Below, piece by piece: positions 1 to 7,269 of a stretch of DNA of 64,000 nt. Under the pieces are notes generated by a model. That model searched no databases and had not been told where the DNA came from. It saw only the letters and a list, made by a program, of their open reading frames with translations. The stretch comes from Pantoea anthophila (GTDB lineage: Bacteria; Pseudomonadota; Gammaproteobacteria; Enterobacterales; Enterobacteriaceae): NCBI RefSeq assembly GCF_006494375.1, contig NZ_VHIZ01000056.1:62001-126000 (forward strand). Reading direction: 5' to 3'. The number at the start of each line of letters is the position of its first letter. The stretch's first letter is position 1. Both the position numbers and the translations under genes were made by a program.

Positions 1-650
1 ACCGTGCCCTGCGAGAAGAGGCTCAGCATCCGGCCCGTAATCCGCATCTGCTCTTCATCAATCGGCGTGGCGTGCCCGTTGCTCAGCCCCATACCGTCCA
101 GCAGCGCGGCGATGAGCCGATCCTGATCCACCGGCTGGGCTGTCAGCGTGCGGCGTGGCTCACTCGCCTGCGGGTCGATGGCCAGCCGCGCATCGCTGTG
201 GCGTTCGTGGCGGGCGGGCGCCGCCTCGCTGACCAGCAGCCGCGCCTCAATGTCGTGATGTTCGTGAATGCCGAGCGGATTGGCGGGCTGTGCACTGTCA
301 CCGGCAAACAGCGCCAGCGGATCGCTCTGGGCGGCGTGGCAGGCAGGGTCGCGCACTTCCAGCGCATAGTCGCCGATCCGCAGCGCATCGCCATGTTTCA
401 GCAGCACCTGCATGCCGCGTCCCAGGGTAATGCCGTTGTGCTCTACTGGCGTCACGCTGCCCTGATTGGTCAGGCGACACTCGCCCTCCTGCGACAGATG
501 AACCAGCGCCTGCAGACGCGAAATGGCGCGCGTCTCATCGGGCAGCACCAGATCATTATCCTGACTGCGGCCAATGGTGCCGCCAGGCGGCTGAAACGCG
601 ACGCTTTTGACCGGAACATCCGTAGTGCACTGCACAATGGTAAATTGCAT
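1..650 (-). CDS. tagH: T6SS-associated FHA-domain protein TagH, partial (3' end outside window)
   Basis: The reading frame opens with ATG at 648-650 and stays open to the window edge, giving about 216 residues of the N-terminal part. Residues ~1-95 form a forkhead-associated (FHA) domain: a TIGRSQDNDLVLPD segment (GR and S typical of the phosphothreonine pocket), an ISRLQALVHL strand, the NG of EHNGI and a GD(A)LRIGDY strand. A variable linker rich in His, Ala and Arg follows. FHA proteins in T6SS clusters act in post-translational, threonine-phosphorylation-linked assembly control. The gene lies 36 bp downstream of tagF in the same operon. The C-terminal domain cannot be seen, so assignment rests on the FHA fold and context. 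Confidence 0.85.
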   Translation of the reverse strand, partial: MQFTIVQCTTDVPVKSVAFQPPGGTIGRSQDNDLVLPDETRAISRLQALVHLSQEGECRLTNQGSVTPVEHNGITLGRGMQVLLKHGDALRIGDYALEVRDPACHAAQSDPLALFAGDSAQPANPLGIHEHHDIEARLLVSEAAPARHERHSDARLAIDPQASEPRRTLTAQPVDQDRLIAALLDGMGLSNGHATPIDEEQMRITGRMLSLFSQGT

Positions 651-686
651 GAGTTATCCCAGATTAAACGGCAAACGCATCCGGCC

Positions 687-1385
687 TCATTCGAACATCG
701 GCGGATAGAGGCCATTACGTCCCGGCTGTGAACCTGCCGCCGGGTTGAACAGTAACGAAAACAGTTGCGCGGTGAGGTTGCCGCTATGCTTGTGGGTCGC
801 ATGCACAAACCCGTCACTGCGATTACTCCACCAGTAGCTCATATGCTGCTGCGGGTCGAAGCGTTCCGCCACTTCACGCCAGCTCAGCGTGCAGGGCAGG
901 TCCTGAAAACCGATCACATCCATGATTTCAGACGGCTTGCGGGCGGGCACCAGTAGCGGGGGCAGCGCCTGAATCGCCTGCTCCAGCTGCTCGCCGTTCA
1001 GCGGCGTCTGTACCGCCCGTAACAGCGTGGCGCCCAGATCCTGAAACCAGTCACCGGAGATCCTCAGCTGCGCCGGATGCCACTGCGCCAGCGGAAAACT
1101 GTGCAGGGCCAGCAGCGGCCAGGCGCGTCCGACGCGGTCACAGGAGGGCAGCAGGCAGCCCATCTGTATCTGTGGCCGGGTGGCCGTCACCGGCAGAACA
1201 AAGTTCCACACCGGCGCGTGGAGAAAATTCGCGCTGATCGCATACGCCTGCTGATGCCAGTGCATCAGTCCCTGCTGAAACCAGTGATTCCAGGGACTAA
1301 TCTGCTGTTCGCTCAGTCGATGGTGCAGAAAGTCACCGGTCGACGGCAGCTTGCCATACCAGCCGGGGGCCGTGTAAGCAGCCAT
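687..1385 (-). CDS. tagF: Type VI secretion-associated protein TagF
   Basis: 232 residues. The N-terminus (PGWYGKLPSTGDFLHHRL) carries the hallmark GKLPs.GDF motif of TagF/ImpM, and an RVGRAWPL segment follows. TagF is a cytoplasmic negative regulator of T6SS assembly that can act without the Ppk/PppA kinase-phosphatase pair. I chose the ATG at 1383-1385 because GGTGAGG lies just upstream and the conserved domain begins a few residues later. An in-frame extension to 1475 would overlap tssM and has no domain match. The gene starts 13 bp after the tssM stop, so it is translationally close to tssM in the same operon. Confidence 0.9.
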   Translation of the reverse strand: MAAYTAPGWYGKLPSTGDFLHHRLSEQQISPWNHWFQQGLMHWHQQAYAISANFLHAPVWNFVLPVTATRPQIQMGCLLPSCDRVGRAWPLLALHSFPLAQWHPAQLRISGDWFQDLGATLLRAVQTPLNGEQLEQAIQALPPLLVPARKPSEIMDVIGFQDLPCTLSWREVAERFDPQQHMSYWWSNRSDGFVHATHKHSGNLTAQLFSLLFNPAAGSQPGRNGLYPPMFE

Positions 1386-1398
1386 GTTTACCTCACCA

Positions 1399-3513
1399 TT
1401 ACTCGCTATGCGAGGAAAATTGCGGGGCAGCGTGCCGGGGCGTCGCCGCCAGCACCGGGCCCGACTGGCCCGCAATGTTCAGATTTTCCGCCAGTTTACG
1501 CATCATCAGGGCGTTGTCGCGGGCATAAGGCGACGACTGAATCTGCTGATCCAGCAGCTGGCTCAGGTGCCAGTCGAGCTGCTGAAGGTCGCGGGCGCTG
1601 ACCGAATCGGGCAGCGAGCGCTGTAAGTTCTGCAGCAGCCAGGCCCGTAAAAATTCGCCATCATAATTACGCGGCTGATAGAGCATCTGATAAGCGCGCA
1701 GCGCATTGCGGCTGTAGGCGTTATCATCACCCGGATCGTTGCGCAGGATATTGGTGATCTGCTGGGCCACGCGCGGCAGCAGCAGCGACTTGAGCGCATT
1801 CTGATACAGCACCCAGGCCGCATCGCTCACCTGACTCCCGCGATATAAGCCCGCCCGCATAGTAAGCGGTGGATTATCGAGAGAAAAACGCGGCGAGAGC
1901 GGCAGCTTCACCAGGTTATTCAGAAAGGGTAGCAGATCAAAAATATTATCTGCAGGCTGATGAATGACCTGCTGACTCTGCGACCGGATGGCCGGCACCC
2001 GTGCCGCCACCTCCTGCAGATAGTGCTGATTCTGATAGTAGCTGAGGCACCACAGGCTGGAGGCGATCAACAGCGCGCCCGCCAGCACACCGTAGCCAAT
2101 CCAGTGGAACAGCTGATTGCGGTACTCCCAGCGGCGATTGCTGCCCGCCAGGCCGCTCTCTTTAAAAATCAGATCGCTCAGCAGATCGCGGATAAAGAAG
2201 CTCTGGCCTTTGTTGCCGGGGATGGGGCGGCTGCGGTTAACGCTGTCCCACGCCGCGATGGAGTGATCGCCCGCCTGGCGCAACTGCAGCTTACGGCTCA
2301 GTTCACCCATCACCCGATCAAAGGGCAGCCCCTCCTGGGTGCCGCTGGTGAAGAAGAGGCCACGCGGACTCCAGGCCACCGCATCCTGATGATCAGAAAA
2401 GACGATATCCAGATATTCGTTCAGCAGCGGGCGCAGTGAAGCGAACTCCTGCGGGAAGAGGAAACACTCCGCGCGCTGGTTCAGGTCGCGCTCCTGGGTC
2501 ATCTGATCCGCCAGCTGCTGCTGAAGCTGCTGCTCCAGCCGCTGAAACTGCTGACCAAAGTGGTGATGCCAGTCACTCTTTGGCGATTTGCCCGGTTCAC
2601 GGTTAAACGTGAAGCCCCAGATGGCGTCACGCCGCGCCTTATCCATCGAGCCAAAATAGCTCATAAAGCCTTTCAGCAGGTCGGTTTTGGTCACCATCAC
2701 ATAGACCGGGAAATGAATGCCGGTCTGCTGATGCAGTTCCGCCATGCGCTCACGCAGGGCACTTGCCTGAGCGAAACGCGCCTCGGCTGAGTCACTCAGC
2801 AGGTCGGCGACGCTGATGGTCATGATGACGCCGTTAATCGGCTGGCGGGTGCGGTAGCGTTTGAGCAGATTGATAAAACTGTGCCACTCCGCGGCGTCGC
2901 GCACGCGCTGGCTCTCCTGCAGCGCATAGCGACCAGCGGTATCAATCAGCACGGCGCTGTCGGTAAACCACCAGTCACAGTTGCGGGTGCCGCCGACGCC
3001 GCGAATGGCATTTTTTCCCAGCGTGTCGGTCAGCGGAAAGTCCAGCCCCGCATTCAGCAGCGCGGTGGTCTTACCGGCACCGGGGGCCCCCATCACCAGA
3101 TACCAGGGAAGCTGATAGAGGTAGCTGGCGTTAACGCGCGCCAGCCAGCCGCCACTGTGGCGGCGGCCAAACTGCGTGCGTTTCAGCTGCATCACGGCTT
3201 CACTGAAGCGCTGATTAAGCCGCTCTTCGGTCATCTGACGCTCGGCCGGATCTTCATTGTCGGCCAGCTGGAGCTGGGTCAGCAGGCGGCTGTTAAACCA
3301 GGCGCGATAGAGTGACGGGATCAGCTGGAACAGGATCCAGAGAAAAAAGAGTGCGCCGACGGTGAGCTGGCGCGGCAGCGCCGGTTCCAGAGGACGTGAC
3401 TCGTCCCATGTCCAGAACGGCCCCAGCATCCAGACCAGGCAGCTCAGCGCCGTGACGCCGATAAAACTCCACAGCAGGCGGTGGGTTAACAACAGACGAA
3501 GTGAGGCGCGCAT
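1399..3513 (-). CDS. tssM: Type VI secretion membrane protein TssM (IcmF), short form lacking most of the periplasmic half
   Basis: 704 residues. Two N-terminal membrane segments (~12-32 and ~50-68) precede a cytoplasmic P-loop domain with Walker A GAPGAGKTT at ~142-150, a DTAGRY switch and VMVTKTDLL as the guanine-type NKxD equivalent. A third membrane segment lies near 465-490. TssM is the inner-membrane core of the T6SS membrane complex with TssL and TssJ. Family members are usually about 1100-1200 residues, so only ~210 periplasmic residues remain here instead of ~600 or more. The stop is followed 13 bp later by tagF, leaving no room for a frameshifted remainder. The start overlaps the tssL stop by 1 bp (TAATG). 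Whether this short TssM is functional is unknown. Confidence 0.88.
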   Translation of the reverse strand: MRASLRLLLTHRLLWSFIGVTALSCLVWMLGPFWTWDESRPLEPALPRQLTVGALFFLWILFQLIPSLYRAWFNSRLLTQLQLADNEDPAERQMTEERLNQRFSEAVMQLKRTQFGRRHSGGWLARVNASYLYQLPWYLVMGAPGAGKTTALLNAGLDFPLTDTLGKNAIRGVGGTRNCDWWFTDSAVLIDTAGRYALQESQRVRDAAEWHSFINLLKRYRTRQPINGVIMTISVADLLSDSAEARFAQASALRERMAELHQQTGIHFPVYVMVTKTDLLKGFMSYFGSMDKARRDAIWGFTFNREPGKSPKSDWHHHFGQQFQRLEQQLQQQLADQMTQERDLNQRAECFLFPQEFASLRPLLNEYLDIVFSDHQDAVAWSPRGLFFTSGTQEGLPFDRVMGELSRKLQLRQAGDHSIAAWDSVNRSRPIPGNKGQSFFIRDLLSDLIFKESGLAGSNRRWEYRNQLFHWIGYGVLAGALLIASSLWCLSYYQNQHYLQEVAARVPAIRSQSQQVIHQPADNIFDLLPFLNNLVKLPLSPRFSLDNPPLTMRAGLYRGSQVSDAAWVLYQNALKSLLLPRVAQQITNILRNDPGDDNAYSRNALRAYQMLYQPRNYDGEFLRAWLLQNLQRSLPDSVSARDLQQLDWHLSQLLDQQIQSSPYARDNALMMRKLAENLNIAGQSGPVLAATPRHAAPQFSSHSE

Positions 3514-4730
3514 TATCGGGCTCCCTGGTGATTACTGAGCGTTTCAGGCGCGGCAAAAAGGGTAATTTCTACGCGGCGGTTGCGGGTCCGGTTTTCGCTG
3601 CTGTCATTGGGCAGCAGCGGATCGCTGTCGCCGCGGCCTTCAGAACGAACCGTATGGCCGTCAGCCAGCTGCACCTGCAGAAGCTGGGTGATGGCACGGG
3701 CGCGGGCAAATGAGAACTCGTAGCTGGAGGCAAAGCGGCTGTTATCCACCGGATGATCGTCGGTAAACACCGACACCAGAATGGTGCCTTTCACATCATT
3801 CATCGCGGTTGAAACACGAGCCAGCAGCGCCCGACCTACCGGATTGATGACCGTACCCTGCTGGGCAAACAGTTTATCCGCCGGGATAATCACTTTACTG
3901 CCAAACGCGCCGTCGCTCACTTCGAGCTGACCGGCCGCGATGACATCGTTCAGGCGCTGACGCAGATCGAGCAGCGCCTGCGGCGAAGAGGGGCGGCGTC
4001 CGGCGGTGATCTGCGGCAGCGGCGTCTGATAAATGGTGCGCAGCAGCGGCTCCGCCGCATTGCCGAGTCGCCAGTTCAGGCCACTGTAGATCAGGCAGCC
4101 GACCAGCGCGACCAGCATGGCGCACGCCCAGAGCGGCACCATCGGGCGGGCGAGGGTGCTCACCAGCGGATGCACCTCCACCAGCGGCGGTTGCGGGGAT
4201 TCGCGCTGCGCGCGGGTTTCATCTATCAGGGTTTTCAGGCGTTTACGGATGCCGTCGCACTGGGTTCGGCCATTTTCGCTGCCGCGATAGCGCCCCTCAT
4301 AGCCCAGCAGCAGGCAGTAGTGAACCACCTCCAGCAGCCAGAGGTGCTGTTGCGGGCTCTGCGAAATGCGTGACAGCAGCTGAAAAAATTTCTCGCCGCC
4401 CCAGCTTTCATTATGAAAGGTGACCAGCATGCCGTTGCCCGACCAGACGCCGCGGGTGCCCCAGGGGGTCTGGGCTGCCGCTTCATCCAGCGCGCTGCAG
4501 ATGCAGTAACGCGCGCCGATAATCATCTCAAACGGCAGTCCGGCCTGTTTGCAGCGCTGTTCGAACTGACGGATTTCATCGATCAGAGACTGACGCAGCC
4601 CGGCAGGGTCGTCATGGGTGGCTGCCTGACGAATCTGCACCACCGCGTTCAGCAGGGGGGCTGCAGCCTGAAGTAACAGATTCTCATTGCCTGAGGGGGA
4701 CGCCTCACGCGCAGGGGATTCCACAGTCAT
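3513..4730 (-). CDS. tssL: Type VI secretion protein TssL (DotU) with C-terminal OmpA/peptidoglycan-binding domain
   Basis: 405 residues. The N-terminal ~190 residues are a DotU-type cytoplasmic bundle (ARYCICSALDEAAAQTPWG and the LLGYEGRYRG motif). A single transmembrane helix near 195-215 follows (MVPLWACAMLVALVGCLIYSG). The C-terminal ~140 residues form an OmpA-like domain (SVFTDDHPVDN, SFARARAITQLL, RGDSDPLLPN..ENRTRNRRVEITL), which anchors the complex to peptidoglycan. This 'evolved' TssL architecture is common in enterobacterial T6SS. The gene is the first core component after the upstream lipoprotein gene, 85 bp downstream of it, and it overlaps tssM by 1 bp. Confidence 0.93.
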   Translation of the reverse strand: MTVESPAREASPSGNENLLLQAAAPLLNAVVQIRQAATHDDPAGLRQSLIDEIRQFEQRCKQAGLPFEMIIGARYCICSALDEAAAQTPWGTRGVWSGNGMLVTFHNESWGGEKFFQLLSRISQSPQQHLWLLEVVHYCLLLGYEGRYRGSENGRTQCDGIRKRLKTLIDETRAQRESPQPPLVEVHPLVSTLARPMVPLWACAMLVALVGCLIYSGLNWRLGNAAEPLLRTIYQTPLPQITAGRRPSSPQALLDLRQRLNDVIAAGQLEVSDGAFGSKVIIPADKLFAQQGTVINPVGRALLARVSTAMNDVKGTILVSVFTDDHPVDNSRFASSYEFSFARARAITQLLQVQLADGHTVRSEGRGDSDPLLPNDSSENRTRNRRVEITLFAAPETLSNHQGAR

Positions 4731-4766
4731 TACAGTGTGATCTTCCAGCTAATGGCAAATGCCTGT

Positions 4767-4794
4767 GCCCGCAGCACGGAACGGTGCTGCGGGC
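4767..4794. other. Intergenic hairpin in the T6SS operon leader
   Basis: A perfect 11-bp inverted repeat (arms 4767-4777 and 4784-4794, loop of 6 nt) sits between the lipoprotein gene and tssL. No T-run follows on the minus strand, so it does not look like an intrinsic terminator. It could be an RNA-processing or stability hairpin that sets the ratio of lipoprotein to tssL transcript. Confidence 0.5.
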
Positions 4795-4815
4795 AATATG
4801 CGCCGGATTTCATAG

Positions 4816-5307
4816 TCAGTCTAAGATCCAGGTCGCGGTATCGTTAGTGCGGCAGGCTTTGCTGGCGCCGCCGACGGCCACGCAGACCTGTTTCGCTTTG
4901 CGGGGACGGGGGCGATCGCTCTGCACGGTGGCGTCGTAACGACTGCTCTCCACGCCCGCTTTCAGTGGGACGTAACCGATTAACGGGCCATCAGCCTGGT
5001 CAGCAATCGCCAGCCAGCTGTGTTCTACATTGCCTAATACTTCAAACGGTTTACCCGTTTCGAGATAGCGAACCACCTTGCCGCCGTAGTCGGGTGAGGT
5101 CATCACGGAGGCGCCATAAAGCGCACGCCAGGTCTGATTGACCGGCTCAAAGGCAGTGGGTGCCGCGACAGCGTGTCGATGGACCAGTTTGACGCCGTTA
5201 ATTTCGCTGGTGACCAGCGTATCGTCAGTGACGGGCGGCGGCGGGGCCTTACAGCCTGCCAGGGTAAGTACCGCCAGCAGCGTTAACGCAAGACTCTTTT
5301 TCACCAT
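4816..5307 (-). CDS. SH3-type lipoprotein at the head of the T6SS operon
   Basis: 163 residues. A lipoprotein signal peptide with lipobox LTLAGC puts the lipidated Cys near residue 19. A proline-rich spacer follows (KAPPPPV), then a bacterial SH3-like fold (ASVMTSPDYGGKVVRYLETGKPFEVLG..HSWLAIAD). Two C-terminal cysteines may form a disulfide. It is the promoter-proximal gene of the operon containing tssL and tssM. It does not look like TssJ, which is a beta-sandwich transthyretin-like lipoprotein. A role as a periplasmic or outer-membrane accessory that binds cell wall is an inference from the SH3 domain and position. Confidence 0.75.
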   Translation of the reverse strand: MVKKSLALTLLAVLTLAGCKAPPPPVTDDTLVTSEINGVKLVHRHAVAAPTAFEPVNQTWRALYGASVMTSPDYGGKVVRYLETGKPFEVLGNVEHSWLAIADQADGPLIGYVPLKAGVESSRYDATVQSDRPRPRKAKQVCVAVGGASKACRTNDTATWILD

Positions 5308-5794
5308 GTTCCTCGTGATCTCATCAAAGTATCTGCATATTGCCAGGCCCGATGCAGAAAACGCTGATTCAGGCGCCGCATCGTGCTGAAAGTCTGTTTG
5401 TTAAAAAACGGTCAGATTACATCGGGATAGTAACGCGTTTAGTCTACCTAAGACTTTTGAGATTTCAAACCATTGCGCCTGCTGCCGATGCGTGATAGCG
5501 GGCGGTTCCGGGGCGTGATATGCCCTGAAAAAAGCCGCGAATAAAGTGATAGTTAAAGCGAACTGAATGATCGCACAGACAAACTGATTGATAACGTGGC
5601 TTCCCATTCTGACACGCAATGGGTTCGATGGGAAACTATTAAGTATCACTAACCTTTTATTGCCGGAAAATTTTCCCGGCGCAGGAAAAGAATCTTTTCA
5701 AAATCAGAATATCCGGGGCGGTTTATGCCGCTTTTTTTCGGAAAGCGGCACGCCTTTTGCTTCAAAAGGATTTTACGGCGCGGAGAGATGAAAA
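5308..5794. other. Divergent regulatory gap between the T6SS operon and nasR
   Basis: These 487 bp have lower GC than the flanks and no convincing gene. They must hold the T6SS operon promoter (minus) and the nasR promoter (plus; sigma-54 element near 5747). A minus-strand open frame at 5401-5649 has no recognisable domain. I found no clear NtrC dyad here. Confidence 0.6.
5747..5761 (+). promoter_or_regulatory. Sigma-54 (RpoN) promoter of nasR
   Basis: GGCAC at 5747-5751 and TTGCT at 5757-5761 match the -24/-12 consensus TGGCAC-N5-TTGCW, with the required 12-bp GG-to-GC spacing. The first base is C instead of T. Predicted transcription starts about 22 bp before the nasR ATG. This fits Ntr-controlled expression of nasR as known in Klebsiella. 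Confidence 0.8.
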
Positions 5795-7009
5795 ATGGCT
5801 GACGCCCTGGCCTGGCTGCAGGCTTCACGTGAGAGCGATATCGCCAGCCTGCAGCGGCTGCTTCAGACCGGCGAGCTGATGGCCGCCGTCAGCGAACTGG
5901 TTCATCGGCTGCAGCGGGAACGCGGCGCCACTAACCTCTGGCTCTGCTCGGACGGTGCGCTGTTCAGCGCAGAGCGTGGCGCCCGTCAGCAGGCGGTGAG
6001 TGAGGCGCTGCAGCACTTTTATCAGGCCCTTCCGCCCGCCGTGGCCCAGCCTGGCTTCAGCCGCTTCTGCAACCTGATTGCCACCGCCCTGCAGGCGCTG
6101 GAGGGGTTACCCGCGCTGCGTGAGCAGATCAGCCAGCGTGAACATGAGCAGGCCGCCGCAATGGCCGCCTTTAATCAGGTGATCCGCACCTTACTGAATC
6201 TGGTGTTTGAAGCGGCCGATACCGCCAGCCATCCCGACATCTCCCGCGCGCTGATCGCCCTGTTCAGTTTTATGCAGGGCAAAGAACTGGCCGGGCAGGA
6301 GCGGGCTATCGGTTCCGCCGGTTTTGCGGCGCGACAGTTCACCGACGGGCAGCGCAGCCAGATGGTGGCGCTGATTGCGGCGCAGGAGCAGAGTTTTACC
6401 ACCTTCCGGCAGTTTGCCGACAGCACCGCCTGTGAACGCTGGCAGCCGCTGGCCAAGGCCAGCCGGGACATCGAACGTCTGCGGCGTATCGCCTGCACCG
6501 GTGGCCCCTGTGAGGAGAACGGTGCACTGCACTGGTTTTCTCTGCTCTCAGAGCGGCTGGATCAGATGAAAACGCTGGAGGATGCCCTGACGGCCACGCT
6601 GATGCAGCGCTGTCGCGCGGCCATCGACCAGGCGCAGCAGCAGGCGACAGGGCAGGTTGTCCAGGGGGAGAGCACCTTTGCGCTCTATGTTTCCGGCGCT
6701 GACTGGCTGCCCGGCGCGGCGGCGCTCGACAGTGACGGACTGGCACCCCAGCTCGGGCGCTCGGTGCTGTCGCTGATTAGCGAGCAGTCGCAGCGTCTGC
6801 AGCAGCAGGCGGATGAGCTGGCATCGATGCGCGCCTCCCTCGACGAGCGGCGGGTGGTCGATCAGGCCAAACACTGGCTGATGCAGCAGCAGGGTTTCAG
6901 CGAAGAGGCCGCGTGGCAGGCGCTGCGCAAAAGTGCCATGAATCAGAACAGGCGGATCGTGGAGATCGCGCAGGCGGTGCTGGCGGTCGCCGCGACGCTG
7001 CGCAGCTAA
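5795..7009 (+). CDS. nasR: Nitrate/nitrite-responsive antitermination regulator NasR (NIT + ANTAR)
   Basis: 404 residues. Residues ~35-290 form an all-helical NIT nitrate/nitrite sensor domain (LVHRLQRERGATNLWL, then the PAI/GSAGFAARQF helices). The C-terminal ~60 residues form an ANTAR RNA-binding domain (ERRVVDQAKHWLMQQQGFSEEAAW, with the basic and aromatic pattern typical of ANTAR). NasR binds nitrate or nitrite and then the nasF leader RNA, which prevents terminator formation. The ATG follows a CGGAGAG Shine-Dalgarno. The gene lies immediately upstream of the nasF promoter region in the Klebsiella nasR-nasFEDCBA order, and its own promoter is sigma-54 type. Confidence 0.95.
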   Translation: MADALAWLQASRESDIASLQRLLQTGELMAAVSELVHRLQRERGATNLWLCSDGALFSAERGARQQAVSEALQHFYQALPPAVAQPGFSRFCNLIATALQALEGLPALREQISQREHEQAAAMAAFNQVIRTLLNLVFEAADTASHPDISRALIALFSFMQGKELAGQERAIGSAGFAARQFTDGQRSQMVALIAAQEQSFTTFRQFADSTACERWQPLAKASRDIERLRRIACTGGPCEENGALHWFSLLSERLDQMKTLEDALTATLMQRCRAAIDQAQQQATGQVVQGESTFALYVSGADWLPGAAALDSDGLAPQLGRSVLSLISEQSQRLQQQADELASMRASLDERRVVDQAKHWLMQQQGFSEEAAWQALRKSAMNQNRRIVEIAQAVLAVAATLRS

Positions 7010-7024
7010 CCCGGAAGAGGTAGC

Positions 7025-7063
7025 TGCACAACCGCCGTGCGCAACCTGCGTCACAAACGTGCA
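7025..7063. promoter_or_regulatory. Tandem NtrC-binding sites upstream of nasF
   Basis: There are two TGCAC-N7-GTGCA-type dyads: 7025-7041 (TGCAC / GTGCG) and 7047-7063 (TGCGT / GTGCA), each with one or two mismatches. Their centres are 22 bp apart, about two helical turns, at roughly -120 and -98 from the predicted start. This is the classic enhancer geometry for NtrC at sigma-54 promoters. Confidence 0.8.
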
Positions 7064-7126
7064 AAAACGGTCAGATTTTCAGCAGAGGGAGGCCGTTGAA
7101 CCGCCATTGACGGCGTTGAAAAAAAC

Positions 7127-7142
7127 TGGCACACCCTTTGCT
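7127..7142 (+). promoter_or_regulatory. Sigma-54 (RpoN) promoter of the nasF operon
   Basis: TGGCAC (7127-7132), five bases, then TTGCT (7138-7142) is an exact consensus match with 12-bp GG/GC spacing. Transcription is predicted to start near 7153. The paired NtrC-like sites upstream support nitrogen-limitation control of the whole nas operon. Confidence 0.92.
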
Positions 7143-7152
7143 TTAACCATAC

Positions 7153-7250
7153 AGAGAGTATGCATTGCGCCCGCCAATGGCGGTGGGATCAGTGCTTTGG
7201 ATAAAGGCGTCCATCCGCAGGCTTCGGTCTGTCGGAGGACGCCTTTTTTT
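7153..7250 (+). ncRNA. nasF leader RNA with NasR-controlled attenuator
   Basis: Two hairpins follow the predicted start. The first (7162-7195) pairs GCATTG with CAGTGC and encloses a GC-rich inner stem around AAT; it is the likely NasR (ANTAR) target. The second is an intrinsic terminator with a perfect 10-bp stem (7203-7212 with 7237-7246), an internal TTCG-containing hairpin and seven T's to 7250, 20 bp before nasF. This two-hairpin layout matches the Klebsiella nasF leader, where nitrate-bound NasR prevents termination. Confidence 0.88.
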
Positions 7251-7269
7251 ATTTCTGTTCAGGGGCAAC

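Noticed and set aside
1385..1475. N-terminal extension of tagF
   Set aside because: The extra 30 residues are Arg-rich, overlap tssM in another frame, and a good Shine-Dalgarno precedes the internal ATG where the conserved domain begins.
1399..1475. Frameshift in tssM as explanation for its shortness
   Set aside because: The 13 bp between the stop and tagF, followed by fully conserved TagF, leave no residual TssM sequence in any frame.
5401..5649. 82-codon minus-strand frame in the T6SS/nasR gap
   Set aside because: It has no Shine-Dalgarno or known domain and lies in the region that must carry both divergent promoters.
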